The notes beneath the pieces were generated by a model. That model had not been told where the DNA came from and ran no database searches. It saw only the letters and a program-made list of their open reading frames with translations. This document shows positions 1 through 11,262 of a stretch of DNA of 64,000 bases, piece by piece. Each line of letters opens with the position of its first letter. Within the stretch, counting starts at the first letter, position 1. The position numbers were made by a program, and so were the translations under genes. Where the stretch lies: assembly GCA_051294375.1 (NCBI GenBank), contig CM119265.1, forward strand, positions 12,389,866 to 12,453,865, given 5' to 3'. Origin of the DNA: Paraspadella gotoi. Its lineage: Eukaryota > Chaetognatha.

Positions 1-927
1 TAATAAAATAAATAAAAAATAATAAAACACAGGGTGTTGCGGATGTTTTCAAATCATTGTCATTTTTATATATGCACCATACATGCTTGCATAGTATAAA
101 AGCCATACTTAATATTTTTCAGTGGTCGTTTCTGAACATGACAGTGTTATGTCTTATCTTCAATTGACCTGATTTTAAGCTTTTCATCACTATCCAAATT
201 AAACTTATTTAATTTTTTTTCAGGTAAGTAAGACAAAATTTGAAGATTTTAACGAATAGGCCTTAATCGTCAACTACTTTGTATTTCTTACCGTTTTGAC
301 CCTTTTATTATGCATTCAGAAATCTTCCATGATTAACTTAATTATCTGATAATATCATTAATAATTTTTTTGAGTAAAAGTAAGTTTTGGTAAAAATAAA
401 ACCAAAACAGTAACTTACCCGAACCTTACCTGCTTACTTCAAATTATTTTAAACCAAAATGAAATGTACAACTTGCCAGAAGCATTATTATACTATAAAT
501 GAACATTTTTTTTCCAAACCGCGCGGAGAAAATCGAGCTGCATCAAAAAAGCATTATATTAAAGGATTTCAAAAAGATTAAAATATCGTCTATAAGCTAA
601 GAGAAAGTATTATATTTATTCAGATTTTAAAAATAATTAAGAGTTTTAGAGTAATGATTTTTTAAATTTTGTCTCGATATATGGTCCCGCCCCTGTATAA
701 AAAGTGATTTTTAAAGGCTGATATAAAGTGGCGCGTTTTTTTGCACACCACTTTTCGTCACATCTTTAATTTTTATAAAATGTGAACTTGCTAAATTACA
801 TCATTTTATAGTTTTTGTTACTTTTTCCGTTTGTTTATTTGATGTTAACCCCATGCTATGCGCCATTCATTTGTAGAATTTTTCTTTAGGCTATTCGTCT
901 GACGGGCGAACCGAACTGAACTGAAAA
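1..927. other. AT-rich upstream region, no gene seen
   Basis: No convincing exon or RNA gene is visible. Around 724-750 lies a segment whose reverse complement closely matches 2570-2594, so a short inverted pair brackets the ZDHHC24-like gene. The promoter of that gene should lie in the last few hundred bases, but I see no clear TATA box near 928. Confidence 0.5.
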
Positions 928-2026
928 ATGACGTCGCGACTGCAAAGTTACTTTCCTAATTTTCCTCGTGATAACTCTGACAGAATGGCGTTGGCCTTTC
1001 TCCTCTTTATGACACCGATCGTGGCCGCCTTTGAACTTTTCTTCGTCATCCCGAACGTTTACCACGACAATCCGTTAAACCACACCCTCCATGTCATTTT
1101 TATCGCCTGGGTCTGGTCTCACATCATCCTCAACATATTTTTCATCTTGAAAACTGACATTTCCACGTTAAACAGAGTGAGTTAAAACAAAATATAAAAC
1201 TCTGAATGTGCAAACTGTGCATGTCATTGCAGACTTTTATAGTATATTCCGTCTCAGGTTTTGCCACCGCTACTCAAACCGGGCTGGAAATTCTGTTCTT
1301 CCTGCGGCAAAAATTCTCCACCCAGATCCTTTCATTGTTTTCATTGCGACAAATGCATTTTAAAACGGGACCACCATTGCGTCTTCACTGGTGGCTGCGT
1401 TGGATTTCACAATCATCGGTGAGTGTATTCTCTCCTACTTCTTTGACACATTATTTTTTTTTTTGACTGACATCCGTATTTTAAAAGCTACTACGTGGGG
1501 CTTCTGCTGTACCTCTGGATCGCGACCTTCTACGCAAACGTGATGAACTTTGACTTTGTTTGGGAAGAGTTGGGCTCGTTAGGCCTTAAAGCGGTGATCT
1601 CGGTTGTTCTGCCCATCGTCGCCTGGATTATGGGCCTAGTTCCCCATTTTTCCTTCGTCGTGGCCTTGGTGACGGCCGTCGTTGGCATCGCCTTTGTCTG
1701 GGTCTCGACTCTGCTTTTCTTTCACGCGAGACTAGTTCTCACGAATCAGACGACGCACGAGAAGAGCCAAGGTTTGTTTTGCTTTTTTGCGCCCTAGTTG
1801 TGCGTTTGAATTTCATTTTCTATTCCCACCATCTATATTCACAATTCTCCTCATAGGATCTCGAAAGTACGACTTGGGTCGGAGCGCCAACATAGAAACA
1901 GCTCTTGGTTCTCGATGGCCTCTCGCCCTTCTATCCCCACTCTGTCCTTCTCCTTTGCTGGGCGACGGGCTTGAGTTTCCGACAAAAGAATTCGTAGACC
2001 TACGAGACTCGGCGAAAACTATCTGA
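928..2026 (+). CDS. ZDHHC24: DHHC palmitoyltransferase, ZDHHC24-like
   Basis: Integral-membrane protein S-acyltransferase that would attach palmitate to cysteines of client proteins. Four exons (928-1176, 1258-1418, 1488-1771, 1857-2026) join in phase to 287 residues. Visible: two N-terminal membrane helices (about 20-42 and 52-74), a Cys-rich domain with PPRS at 104-107 and the catalytic DHHC at 121-124, then two or more further helices. The C-terminal stretch with QTT, YDLG, ALGSRW and GDG resembles my recollection of vertebrate ZDHHC24 rather than other DHHC classes; that assignment is from memory. The start is the first ATG of the open frame. The catalytic Cys and zinc-ligand pattern look intact, so activity is plausible. 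The acyl-CoA preference and clients cannot be told. Confidence 0.85.
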
Positions 2027-3133
2027 GCAGATGGTAGAATACCGGTGGCTGGCCAATACATGTAAATCGCTGTCAAGGGCTTAAACTGAACAATTACTGC
2101 GGCATTAATAATATTTTGGTAGTTGAAAAAATATTTTATAAATCAAAACAATATTATTTTTATTTACATCATTTTTTTTAACTTGTATCATTTAAGATTT
2201 AAAATACATTAAAAGTATTAATATAAAAAAATGCTATTTTATTGAAAAACTGGTGAAAGTAAAGATTTAATGGGTATGGATAGTTTATTTTGAATATTCC
2301 TTTTTTTTATAAAAAGCCTTCTTGTTTGTAAAGCACTTTGGTAGAATAGGGTCAAAACATATAAAAAAAATAAATAGGATTGTTCTTTTGTTTAAAAAAA
2401 TAAGATTTAAACTTTTGGCGGATGTATTTAAATTAATTTTTTTTTTTAAATGCTACTTTGTTTTTTAAAATATTTTTTGTTTGTAGATCCATCTGGTTTA
2501 TTAAGACTAAAACGGGCAAAAATTTGTTATTTTGTGTAAAGCAATGCAAAGTGTTCATAGTTCAGTCATGTACAAAAAAATCGCGCCACTTTAAAAATTT
2601 AATATTTTAAAAATTATACTTTATATTTGAATTTTTTAAAAAAATTTAAAAATGATTTAAAGTTAATTGAAAGATAAGTTTAGCATAAATTTTATTAAGA
2701 TTAGGCTATCCATTTAGGAGCAATATTTTTTTAAATTGAAGTAAGCTGAAAAAGAAGAAAAGGTTAAGTAACCGGGAAAAAAATTAAATTTAAGGGGGTA
2801 AGTAAATCGCTAAAGCGATATTCTTTCGTGTTTTATGTTTTGTTTGCATCGCGAACTTCTTTTCCAAATTTTTTGTAAGAGTCGCGGAACAACAATTTTT
2901 TTTAAACTGTTCTCTTGCTTCTGTATCTGTAATGGTAATAAGTGATAAGAATCAGGGTAATCTTTAATTACCAATGTTCGCAGAATACGGAAGCTGGGTT
3001 AAACTCTTACTAGAAAATTTTATTTGTACGTACTATGACTTCGCCTTTCGACTTTCGCTTTTTATCTGTCTATCCTTGTGTTTGTCTAAACTTTCATTTT
3101 CTTTTTTCTTAGAAAGAAATTGATACTTTAGGA
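2027..3133. other. AT-rich intergenic stretch
   Basis: Mostly A/T runs with no exon I can support. The only recognisable item is 2570-2594, an inverted match to about 724-750. A good splice acceptor ends at 3111 (pyrimidine run then TTAG) and the frame after it is open into the next gene's ATG at 3134. An untranslated or coding upstream exon, or trans-splicing of a leader, is therefore possible here. Confidence 0.4.
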
Positions 3134-5308
3134 ATGAAAGTAGGAAACTTGGAAAGCGACGAAGATGTCCTGGTTGATGAGGAGGGGGGACCGAATAAGG
3201 ATACGACCGTCAAACGCCAAAGATTTAGCGATGGAATGGGCGCCGCCATGAATTACTACGCCCAAAAATGTCAGGAAGAAGGGCGCGTCGTTAGGGGCGC
3301 GGCAGTCAAGATTCAGCTACGGGACGAAGAAGAAACCTCGTTGGACAATGTTCTACTCGAGGCCGGATTCGACCCCACAGATTTTAAAACTCTTCAAGAG
3401 AAGCGGGTAACGGAGGGTTCTTTTAAAACCATATATACACGATCTCACGTTAACCCTCGTGCGCATTTTTACTATAAATACTCAGCAACTCGCGGCAACT
3501 TTAAACGAATCTACGGCGGAGGAACAGCAACGTAACGAGGAATTGGAAAGGGTTCGGCGTTTTGAAGACGAAGCTGGCATCTGTCGTCCTAACGATCCAC
3601 TCCCGTCTACTTCATCCGGAGAGACGACGGGGATCTCGAAGCCAATCAGTGTCACGTGCTCAAGTCCGAAACATGCGCTCGAACCAACACATTCCGTCCC
3701 TGATGACTTCGGCGATTTTGAATCGGAAGATTTTTCTGAGATTATCTACGAATCCCGAAAAAATAAACTCCCTACCGCCCGGTGGAGGGGGCTGAACAGA
3801 ATACAGAAAATGAAGCGCTCGGAAGTCGATCTCGATAACGAGGTTGAAGATAGAAAGAAACGCTCTCGAAGGAGAGCTGGGGATGTGCTTACGGACCGGA
3901 AACCCACTGAAAAGGTTCGGCTTGAAACAAAGTTGGCGACTCTTCTTTCCCTTCTAATTTCAGCCTTTACGCTTGGCAGGACATCGCCCCAAAGATAGAC
4001 ACAACCACAGATCCCAAAGTCGACCCGTACGCGCAGTTCGATAGTGATCCCCCTTTGAAAAAATATCGGAAGATCCATAAGACTATACCTCTGGTCGAAG
4101 TGGAACCGGACATGGAAAAACAAACTGGGAAATTCGTCGAGGCAAAAAATCAGCGCGAGACGCTGTCGCCTCCGGTCGACGGTCCAATTTTGACGGAATC
4201 CAGCGGAGTTGAGAATGGTAAAAAATTACTGGAGGGAAAACGGGGGTGGGTAATTAGAATTGACCTTCTAAATTGTTTATCGCCGAACTGATTTTGGGTT
4301 AATTTTACTTTCGCCGACCGGGATTAGGAGGGGTTAAGGGTGGTTTAAATGTTTTTAAATTTTTTTTAAAAAATAAGTATTTTTAAGTAGTTTTTTTTTT
4401 TTAAAGACGCCCAAACCCCGGTCGACGAAAGTAAAATTTTACTGATTTTTTTTTTTCTTTGAAGGAAAGGGATTCGAATTTCAAGACATGATTGAAGAGC
4501 TGATGAAAGACCCCGAAGCAATAGACCGAGAAATGAATCAATGGCTGGAGGATATAAGAAACGGAAAGATCAAACGGGGGAAAATAGAAGTGCCGGCGAA
4601 CACGCCGCGAATGTTTATCACCTACCGAGGACCCTGCATCGCAGGGACTCTATTTCTCGGTAATTACATGGACAAGAAAAAAAAAATTACGATGCAATTA
4701 TTAAAAAAAAATTTTCATTGATGTTGCAGATGAAAAAAAATGTGCCATGCTGGACGAAAAAAACGATGCCCGAGATAAGCCCAATCGTTTAATTCGGCAT
4801 AGGGAACAAACGCAAAACCTGGAAGGTAAAATTTTGGAAGAACTTTCGTAATAATAGTTTAATTTCAACTTCTGTACGTTTTAGAATTCTGACCCATTTT
4901 ATTTTGACTTTGAAGTTTTATTACATTTGAAACTCTCATATTTTTTCAGAGGTCAATAAGGACCCAGAGAAAAAGATGGAAACGATAGTTCTGGATTCTG
5001 AAGCTTCGGTGACAAAAAATATTGAGGAGCTTTCCTCCAGCAATATTGGTGAATGAAAAAATTATGAAAAAATTTTTTCCGAAAGTACTTACTTTACACA
5101 TTTTGTTTTAGGTGATTCTCCGGGGGAAATAGAATTTGTGAATGTAATGGATGGCTGCATGTCTCAGGTGGTTAAAATAATTGTTGGTAACATTTTACTT
5201 TCGCCGACCGGGGTTTTGGCGTCTTTGAAAAAAAAATTAAATATTAAAAAAAATAAAAAAGTTACCTAATTACCCAAACCTGGGTTTTTTTAAAAAACCC
5301 AGCCCACT

Positions 5309-5356
<48 letters not shown>

Positions 5357-6919
5357 GGAGTTTTTTTTGGGTTTTTTAAGTTATAGATAGCAGACTGTCA
5401 TATTTATCGTCATGAACGATTTACAAAGAAATTAGTTTTAACGTAAAATAATGTGCTGATTTATTTGCATAATAACTTTGAAAGACTCTCATAGAGTATC
5501 ATTACTGTTAACGTTTGTTTTCGTTTTAATTTTCTGTTTGGGGAGGGTTATACTTAATTTAATTGTGTTGATGTGTGTCACTGTATAAAATTCTTGATAT
5601 GAAATAAACTACTATATTAATTCTTTTTAAGATACAAATTTAAAGTATTTATACTTCTTAAGTGATTACTAATAAAAATATATAAAAATATACTGATTAT
5701 ATTTAATAATAATATTAATTAATTAATATTTTTTATGGCAAATAAATGTAATAAATATAAATATTATATTTTCTGAATAAAACCTGTTATGAAAAAAGTG
5801 TATAAACCTAATTTTATTAAAAATTAGTAATTAAATACTCAAAATAATTTTAAATAAATATGCATCATAAACATTTATATAAATTACTAATACATTAAAA
5901 ATCGAAGTACATCTTTAGTACATTGTCTTTTGGGCTAAAAATAAATTTTGATGTTCGGATAAAATATTTGAGTTAATTAAACACCTTAACATTTTATTAA
6001 ATTAAGCTAAGATTTTTTCCTGACGTCAATATATTATTTTCCTGCATTCTCGTTACTTTACTCCTGGTTAGGATACCTTTTCAGAGAATTCTTTAACGTG
6101 TGACAAATATTCAAATATATAATTATATTGAAGTTTAATTTTTAAAAGAACCCTAACCTTGTGTTCAATAATAACGAGAGAATAGCAATCATTTTTTATA
6201 TGTCGCTCTTAACATAATTTGCGATTCACGATTAGGATTACTTAATATAAGGAAACTGGTACAAAAGCCAGCAACGAAAGTGATACTGATAGTTAACATG
6301 TAAAACATAGGTTTAGGGTTATTTTTTATCATTAAATTATATATTGAAGAGACAGTAATTATTGATATGTGTTGATGGCCGCTGATGAACGGTTGGTGGA
6401 TTTTAGTCCACCATAATATTAAGCTATGTAAAAATGATATATCTTATATGATTTAAATTTTTGCTTCTACAATTTAATGTTTCATATTAAAAAATTAAGT
6501 AATTTAAAAAAATTGCGGTGACTCACTTTTTAGTGGTATTTTTTTTTTAACCCTTCCCACCTTTAACCCTAAACCACCTCTCATCCCGGTCGGCGAAAGT
6601 ATAATTATACCTAATTGTTTTAGTTTTGCTTATGGCTCTTATATAATTTTTGTTCTTTATAACAGCAGAATGAAACTAAATGTCCTATTTGTGGCTCAAA
6701 ATTCAAAAAGCGTGCTGTTCAAAGACACGTAGAAAGGTGCATGGATGAACAATCCAAGTTAGTGTCTTATGACTTTATTTTATAATAATGGTTGTTCCAA
6801 TTTCATAGCATTTATTGTGTTTTTTCTTTAGAAATAACGATGAAGTCCCCGAACGCTTAAAAAAAGTTAAAAAGATTCCCAAAGATTTTTTTGATCGATT
6901 CGAGGACGACATTTTATAA
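3134..6919 (+). CDS. UBZ4-type zinc-finger protein, unidentified
   Basis: Nine exons (3134-3406, 3486-3914, 3980-4217, 4465-4659, 4730-4825, 4950-5048, 5112-5167, 6666-6757, 6832-6919) join in phase to 521 residues. Most of the protein is charged and probably disordered. Near the C-terminus C468-x2-C471-x11-H483-x3-C487 fits the UBZ4 ubiquitin-binding zinc finger known from RAD18 and other DNA-damage proteins; that link is by pattern only. I do not recognise the rest. Introns 3 and 7 carry related inverted-repeat transposons (4303-4436 and 5193-6604). The frame stays open back to a splice acceptor at 3111, so the true start could lie upstream of the ATG used. Confidence 0.75.
4303..4436. mobile_element. 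Short inverted-repeat element (MITE)
   Basis: A 134-bp element inside intron 3 of the UBZ4-type gene. Its ends are inverted copies: TTTTACTTTCGCCGACCGGG on the left and the complement of TTTTACTTTCGTCGACCGGG on the right. No coding capacity. Beyond the inverted tips the two ends differ (a GGGGTTAAGGGTGG-type end and a GGGCGTCTTT-type end). Both end types recur on the larger element at 5193-6604, in the opposite orientation, so the two are one family. Confidence 0.8.
5193..6604. mobile_element. 1.4-kb non-autonomous DNA transposon
   Basis: Fills most of intron 7 of the UBZ4-type gene. It starts TTTTACTTTCGCCGACCGGG and ends with the complement of nearly the same word (TTATACTTTCGCCGACCGGG), with subterminal blocks matching the 134-bp element at 4303-4436. 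The inside is AT-rich, includes a T run of roughly 45 bases near 5310-5355, and holds no transposase frame. It is therefore best read as a non-autonomous relative of an unseen autonomous transposon. Target-site duplication is unclear. Confidence 0.75.
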
Positions 6920-7181
6920 AGATATCTGTGATTTCGCAACTTTTGTGATACAGAGTTACTTCCCGTATTTATAACTGCAGTTTATTTTGCCATTTGTTTT
7001 TTTAAGACAGATTTTAGGAAAGATACTAAAAGCTTCATATAAGTGTTGGAACCTCGTTTCAATATTTACTTATATAGGCATCATTTACCTTGGATCGATT
7101 CGACCGGATGGCAACAAGGATGGCATTCATTAAAAATTGGCCGAGAGTCCGCGCTGACCGGATTTTTCTCAGAATCGTTGG

Positions 7182-10100
7182 ATGATCGCGTTTTTCGTCA
7201 TGGAATCATATTTTCCTGAATTGTTCCTGCCGGACGTCGTGACGGATGCGTCGCCCTCCGATTCTGAGTTTCGAATCGCCAATTGCATAGCTCAGGGCAA
7301 TTTCGGTGGAGTTGATTTTCACTTTATGGAACCGAATTCACCTTTAGTTCAATTGCAGCAAGAGCAGCAACTACCGCAACCTCAATCATCACCATCCCTG
7401 CTTCCACCGCAACACGTTTCTCAGCATCCGCCACAAAATTTCATCGGCTGTTCCGCCTCTACCTCCGCGCCGTCGCATCAAACGCCGCCGCAGCCGCTCA
7501 GCGCCTCTGCTCGTCATCCTTTGACGACTACGGATTTTCTTTGGCACAAATTGACGCAAGCTCAGATAGCGCAGGCGCTTGACGATTCGCTCTCTCTCTG
7601 TCAGAATGACGTTGAGCCGGTTTCATTCGGCACCAGCAGCAGCGAAAATTGGGGCGACGCCACGTTCTTGACGCTTTTCCCCGGTGCCTCGGATGAAGAG
7701 GGTCGCGACGGCGATGCCTCTTGTCTCGGCGGGCGCCGCGGTGAAGATTCGACCGCCTCCCACGAGGGCCTTGTCGTCTATGACGCGTTCCCCGACGAAG
7801 AGATGGTTGAGCTCGGCCCTTGGCTCGCTTGGCACCTCCCGTCGACGAAGGATTTTTGCCAGGTGTGCCAAGCGGAGACCGAGGATTTGAGTGACCATGT
7901 TCACTCCCACCCTCTCTGCGAATATTGCTCGCGCCGCTTCCCTTCCGAAGTCGCGCTTCGCCAACATCGAACTCAGGAACATCCCGAAATGCTACCAACT
8001 CATGGATCGGAGGGAAAGACCGCAACGAAGGTCAGTCTGATCGATGAACATAATTTTTAAAAAGTTATCTTATTTTAACCTCGGTAATTTTATACCGCTT
8101 TTCATCAGGTTATATTGGCTGCCGAAAGTTTAGCTGCAGCCTCTGTAACCCAAAATCCCCCGACCAAGTTTGTACGAGCCTCTTTGGAGAACAAGGTATG
8201 CCTTGACTAGATTTTGTTTTTAAGCAATACACGACTTACAGCGTCAATGACCTTATACAGGCTAACTCTTCAAGTTTGTCCTTGACGGCACCAGTGCCCG
8301 CCATGCCGCAACAACCTCCCAACTGTCGCCCGACCCAGACCCAACTTACTCCTTCGGCCTTGGGTCTTCCATCTCACGACGTCCCGTCAACCATAGACAC
8401 TTTGCCTCATTTCACTTCCTCGATGTCTTCGTCGCTTGTCGTGCCCGGCGTCGACGCCAGAGTCCTCGCCAGCCTCGATCAAAACGTCTATCCACCTTCA
8501 TCCGTTCCATATGATTTTGGTGCGTCGGAGTCGAACGGCGACGCCGCGGGCGCGTCCCCCAAGCGAACGGCAACAATTCATCATCTCTCTAATCCAGAGT
8601 TATCGTCGACGACCACGCCCCAGTCGAAATTCCTCAACCACCTCACCTCAGAACACGACCTTACTACGGCAGGGATTCCTCCGTGTCTAAAAGCAACAAC
8701 CAATGGCTACAACGATGACGAGGTTATCGTAGGCAGCAACGCGCGTTTCGCCTTGTTTGCCCATCCGTTCTCCGCTCGTGAGATCGATATGGAGAATCGG
8801 CGTGGCGCCGCGCCAACCTTGACTCTCGCCATTGTAACCGATGTCGCCGGAAAAGAAAAACCGGCGGTAACGGTCCCGACTGACGCCGGATCATCAGTTA
8901 AGGGATCTTGCGAGTTTCCTGCCCAGAACGGCGAATCGGTCGCTAACCCTGGCCGGCCAACATTTCCATGTCCAGTCTGCTTAGTACGTTTTACAGAGCC
9001 GGATTTAGTCACACACATGACGAACCATCCGGTTTGCGAAGTTTGCAAGGTAAAACTGAAGAGATTTCGTAGTTTTTATCTTATTTATAGTTTTCCTCAT
9101 CATTTTGGTTCTCAGCTTCGATTCACGTCCGAAACACACCGTCGCAATCACATGTCGAAACACAAAAGGTGCGAGGATTGCGACGAATACTACCTCGAAA
9201 AACCCTCAGCGAAATCTAGGAAAAAATTACTCACTCACGTCTGCAAAAAAGGCGACGAGAGTCCGCATTCATCTCAGCGATTTTCTTCCGTCGAAAACCC
9301 TCCGAAGGACTTGGTCGCCGCTCCGGTGACCCTCGGCCCGGTCCCTTCCACGGCCTCCGCATCCTCCGCCGGCGCCAAAAAGCGGGTCTCATATGTGGCT
9401 ACGACGTCGACGGGAAAAATCTCGTCTGAAACGTCGGTCCACGGACCCAATTTCAATCTCAACAACGTTCCTACTTCGAAACCCGTCAACTGTCTCTTTT
9501 GCGCAGAGTCTTTCAGTTCAAGCGTTGAATTTCAAGTTCACATGAATAAAAATCACAAGAAATGTCCCAAGTGTACCATGGTCTTTCAAGGTACTACGAA
9601 TAGTACGAATACAGTGGTTAATTTAGATTTGTCCTATTTTTTATTAGAGCTCCTCATTTATTCTAATTCAGACAGTGCCAGCATCACCGCGCACGCGTGT
9701 AACCCCGTTACTTGTCGCATATGCATGATGGTTGTGCAGCTGGACGATTTGGCAAAGCACGAGAAGAAACATCCTATGTGCTTTTTCTGCAACAAACGAT
9801 TTGCCACAGAAAAACTTAGACAGGTAAAGAAGAGTTAAGTTATACGTAATTCATATTTTGTAATGATTTTTTTAAAAATTCAGAAAATCTCATTTTCGAT
9901 TGAATCAAAAGTTTATCTCTTATACTGTTTTTAGACTTAAACTAAAACGACTGGGGTTTATATTGCTCTTTTTATTTCAGGCTCATCTTTCTTCTCATCA
10001 CGTCAGCTGCAAAGTCTGCAAAATCTATCAAAAGGACGAAACTTCGCTGCAGCAACACTACGCCACCTGCACGCTGGTCCCTTGCCCGGTCTGCGCTCGT

Positions 10101-10451
10101 CTTACGCCGCGAGAAAATTTTGAAGAGCATTACCGCAAGCACCCCCGCTGCGAGTTTTGCCAGAGAGTGCTCGGTTCACACAAGGTATTGGCCGATCACA
10201 TCGCGGACTGTCACGCAACCTGCGGCCAATGTCGTCAGAACTTTGCCTCCATCGAGCAGAAGAACAAACACGCCAAAACGTGCCGGTTCGAACCGTGTAT
10301 CGTCTGCGACAAAATCATCGACATGGACCGGATGGACAAGCACCTGAGCGGCCACCCTAGCTGCGATCTTTGCCAACTCATGTTCACCAGCACCAAAATG
10401 ATGAAGTGTCACAAGAGGGAAGAGCACGCGGACGAGATTAGCGGAAGTTGA
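7182..10451 (+). CDS. Multi C2H2 zinc-finger protein
   Basis: Six exons (7182-8030, 8109-8195, 8261-9049, 9116-9590, 9672-9823, 9981-10451) join in phase to 940 residues. The N-terminal part is Gln/Pro/Ser-rich and probably disordered. Cys/His modules start near residue 225 and fill most of the C-terminal third. Many come as tight pairs: C-x2-C ... H-x3-H, then Pro, one residue, then the next C-x2-C (HPLCEYC, HPVCEVC, HPMCFFC, HPRCEFC, HPSCDLC). There are no TGEKP linkers, so standard DNA reading is not assured; nucleic-acid or protein binding are both possible. Intron 4 (81 bp) is a multiple of three and open, so it could be retained. A second ATG at 7200 is an alternative start. No orthologue recognised. 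Confidence 0.82.
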
Positions 10452-11262
10452 TCTTTGCATTTAGTCGCAAATTTTGTTTTTCAATTTAATTTCTTGTAAA
10501 ATATTAGTTTTTTGGATCGTAAGATTATCATGCTGCAACCGTATCCCTTCATACCGGGCATACATATATATTTTTGCCACGAGTTTTGGCAATTTTTTTT
10601 TCAGATGGGTAGTATTACATTTTACATTTATAATTTTTAATTGCAACTGACTAGTCTTCTTTTTCTTTAGATGCCTCTTAGACTTTATGAGTCTTTAGTA
10701 AATCGTTTTACGGTTGATACTAATCCGCAGTAGTTTCTTTGGATTTTTGGCAAACAGTACAATGATTGTTATGGCACAACACATTAGCCATTAGACGTCT
10801 CTATTGTGATCAAACCTTTTGAATGGCACGCATTTTACCCTGTGAAACGTATCTTTTACTGATTTTAACTAGTGTTTAACAAGAAGTTGCACTCGGAGGC
10901 TGTTTTAAATTTATTTGGTTTTATAAATTTTGGAAATTGGATGTTACTGTACAGACTCAAGTGCGCCTTTGATTAAAAAAAATTACAAAAGAAAAAAAAA
11001 ATTAATTCCTAGATCTCGATTAAAAAATAACCTCTTTGTAAAAGCCAACTAACCATGTTATTTTTATTTCAAAAATTCACAAACGAAAACGTAAACTTCG
11101 GTGATATTAATTTGTAGTTAGTATTTGCGATTTAAAACTTTTTTCTCATCTTTAGAAACTAGTTTTGATATGGATGGTGACGCATAATTTTTCGGGTAAA
11201 ACAAAACTAGACAAAAGAAAGGGCGTTAAAAAGATCTGAGCTAAACCCCTTCCCCCTTGACG
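10452..11262. other. Intergenic region before ASCC3
   Basis: About 800 bases of AT-rich sequence between the zinc-finger stop and the ASCC3 start. I see no exon, RNA gene or repeat match. The ASCC3 promoter should lie in its distal part. Confidence 0.4.
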
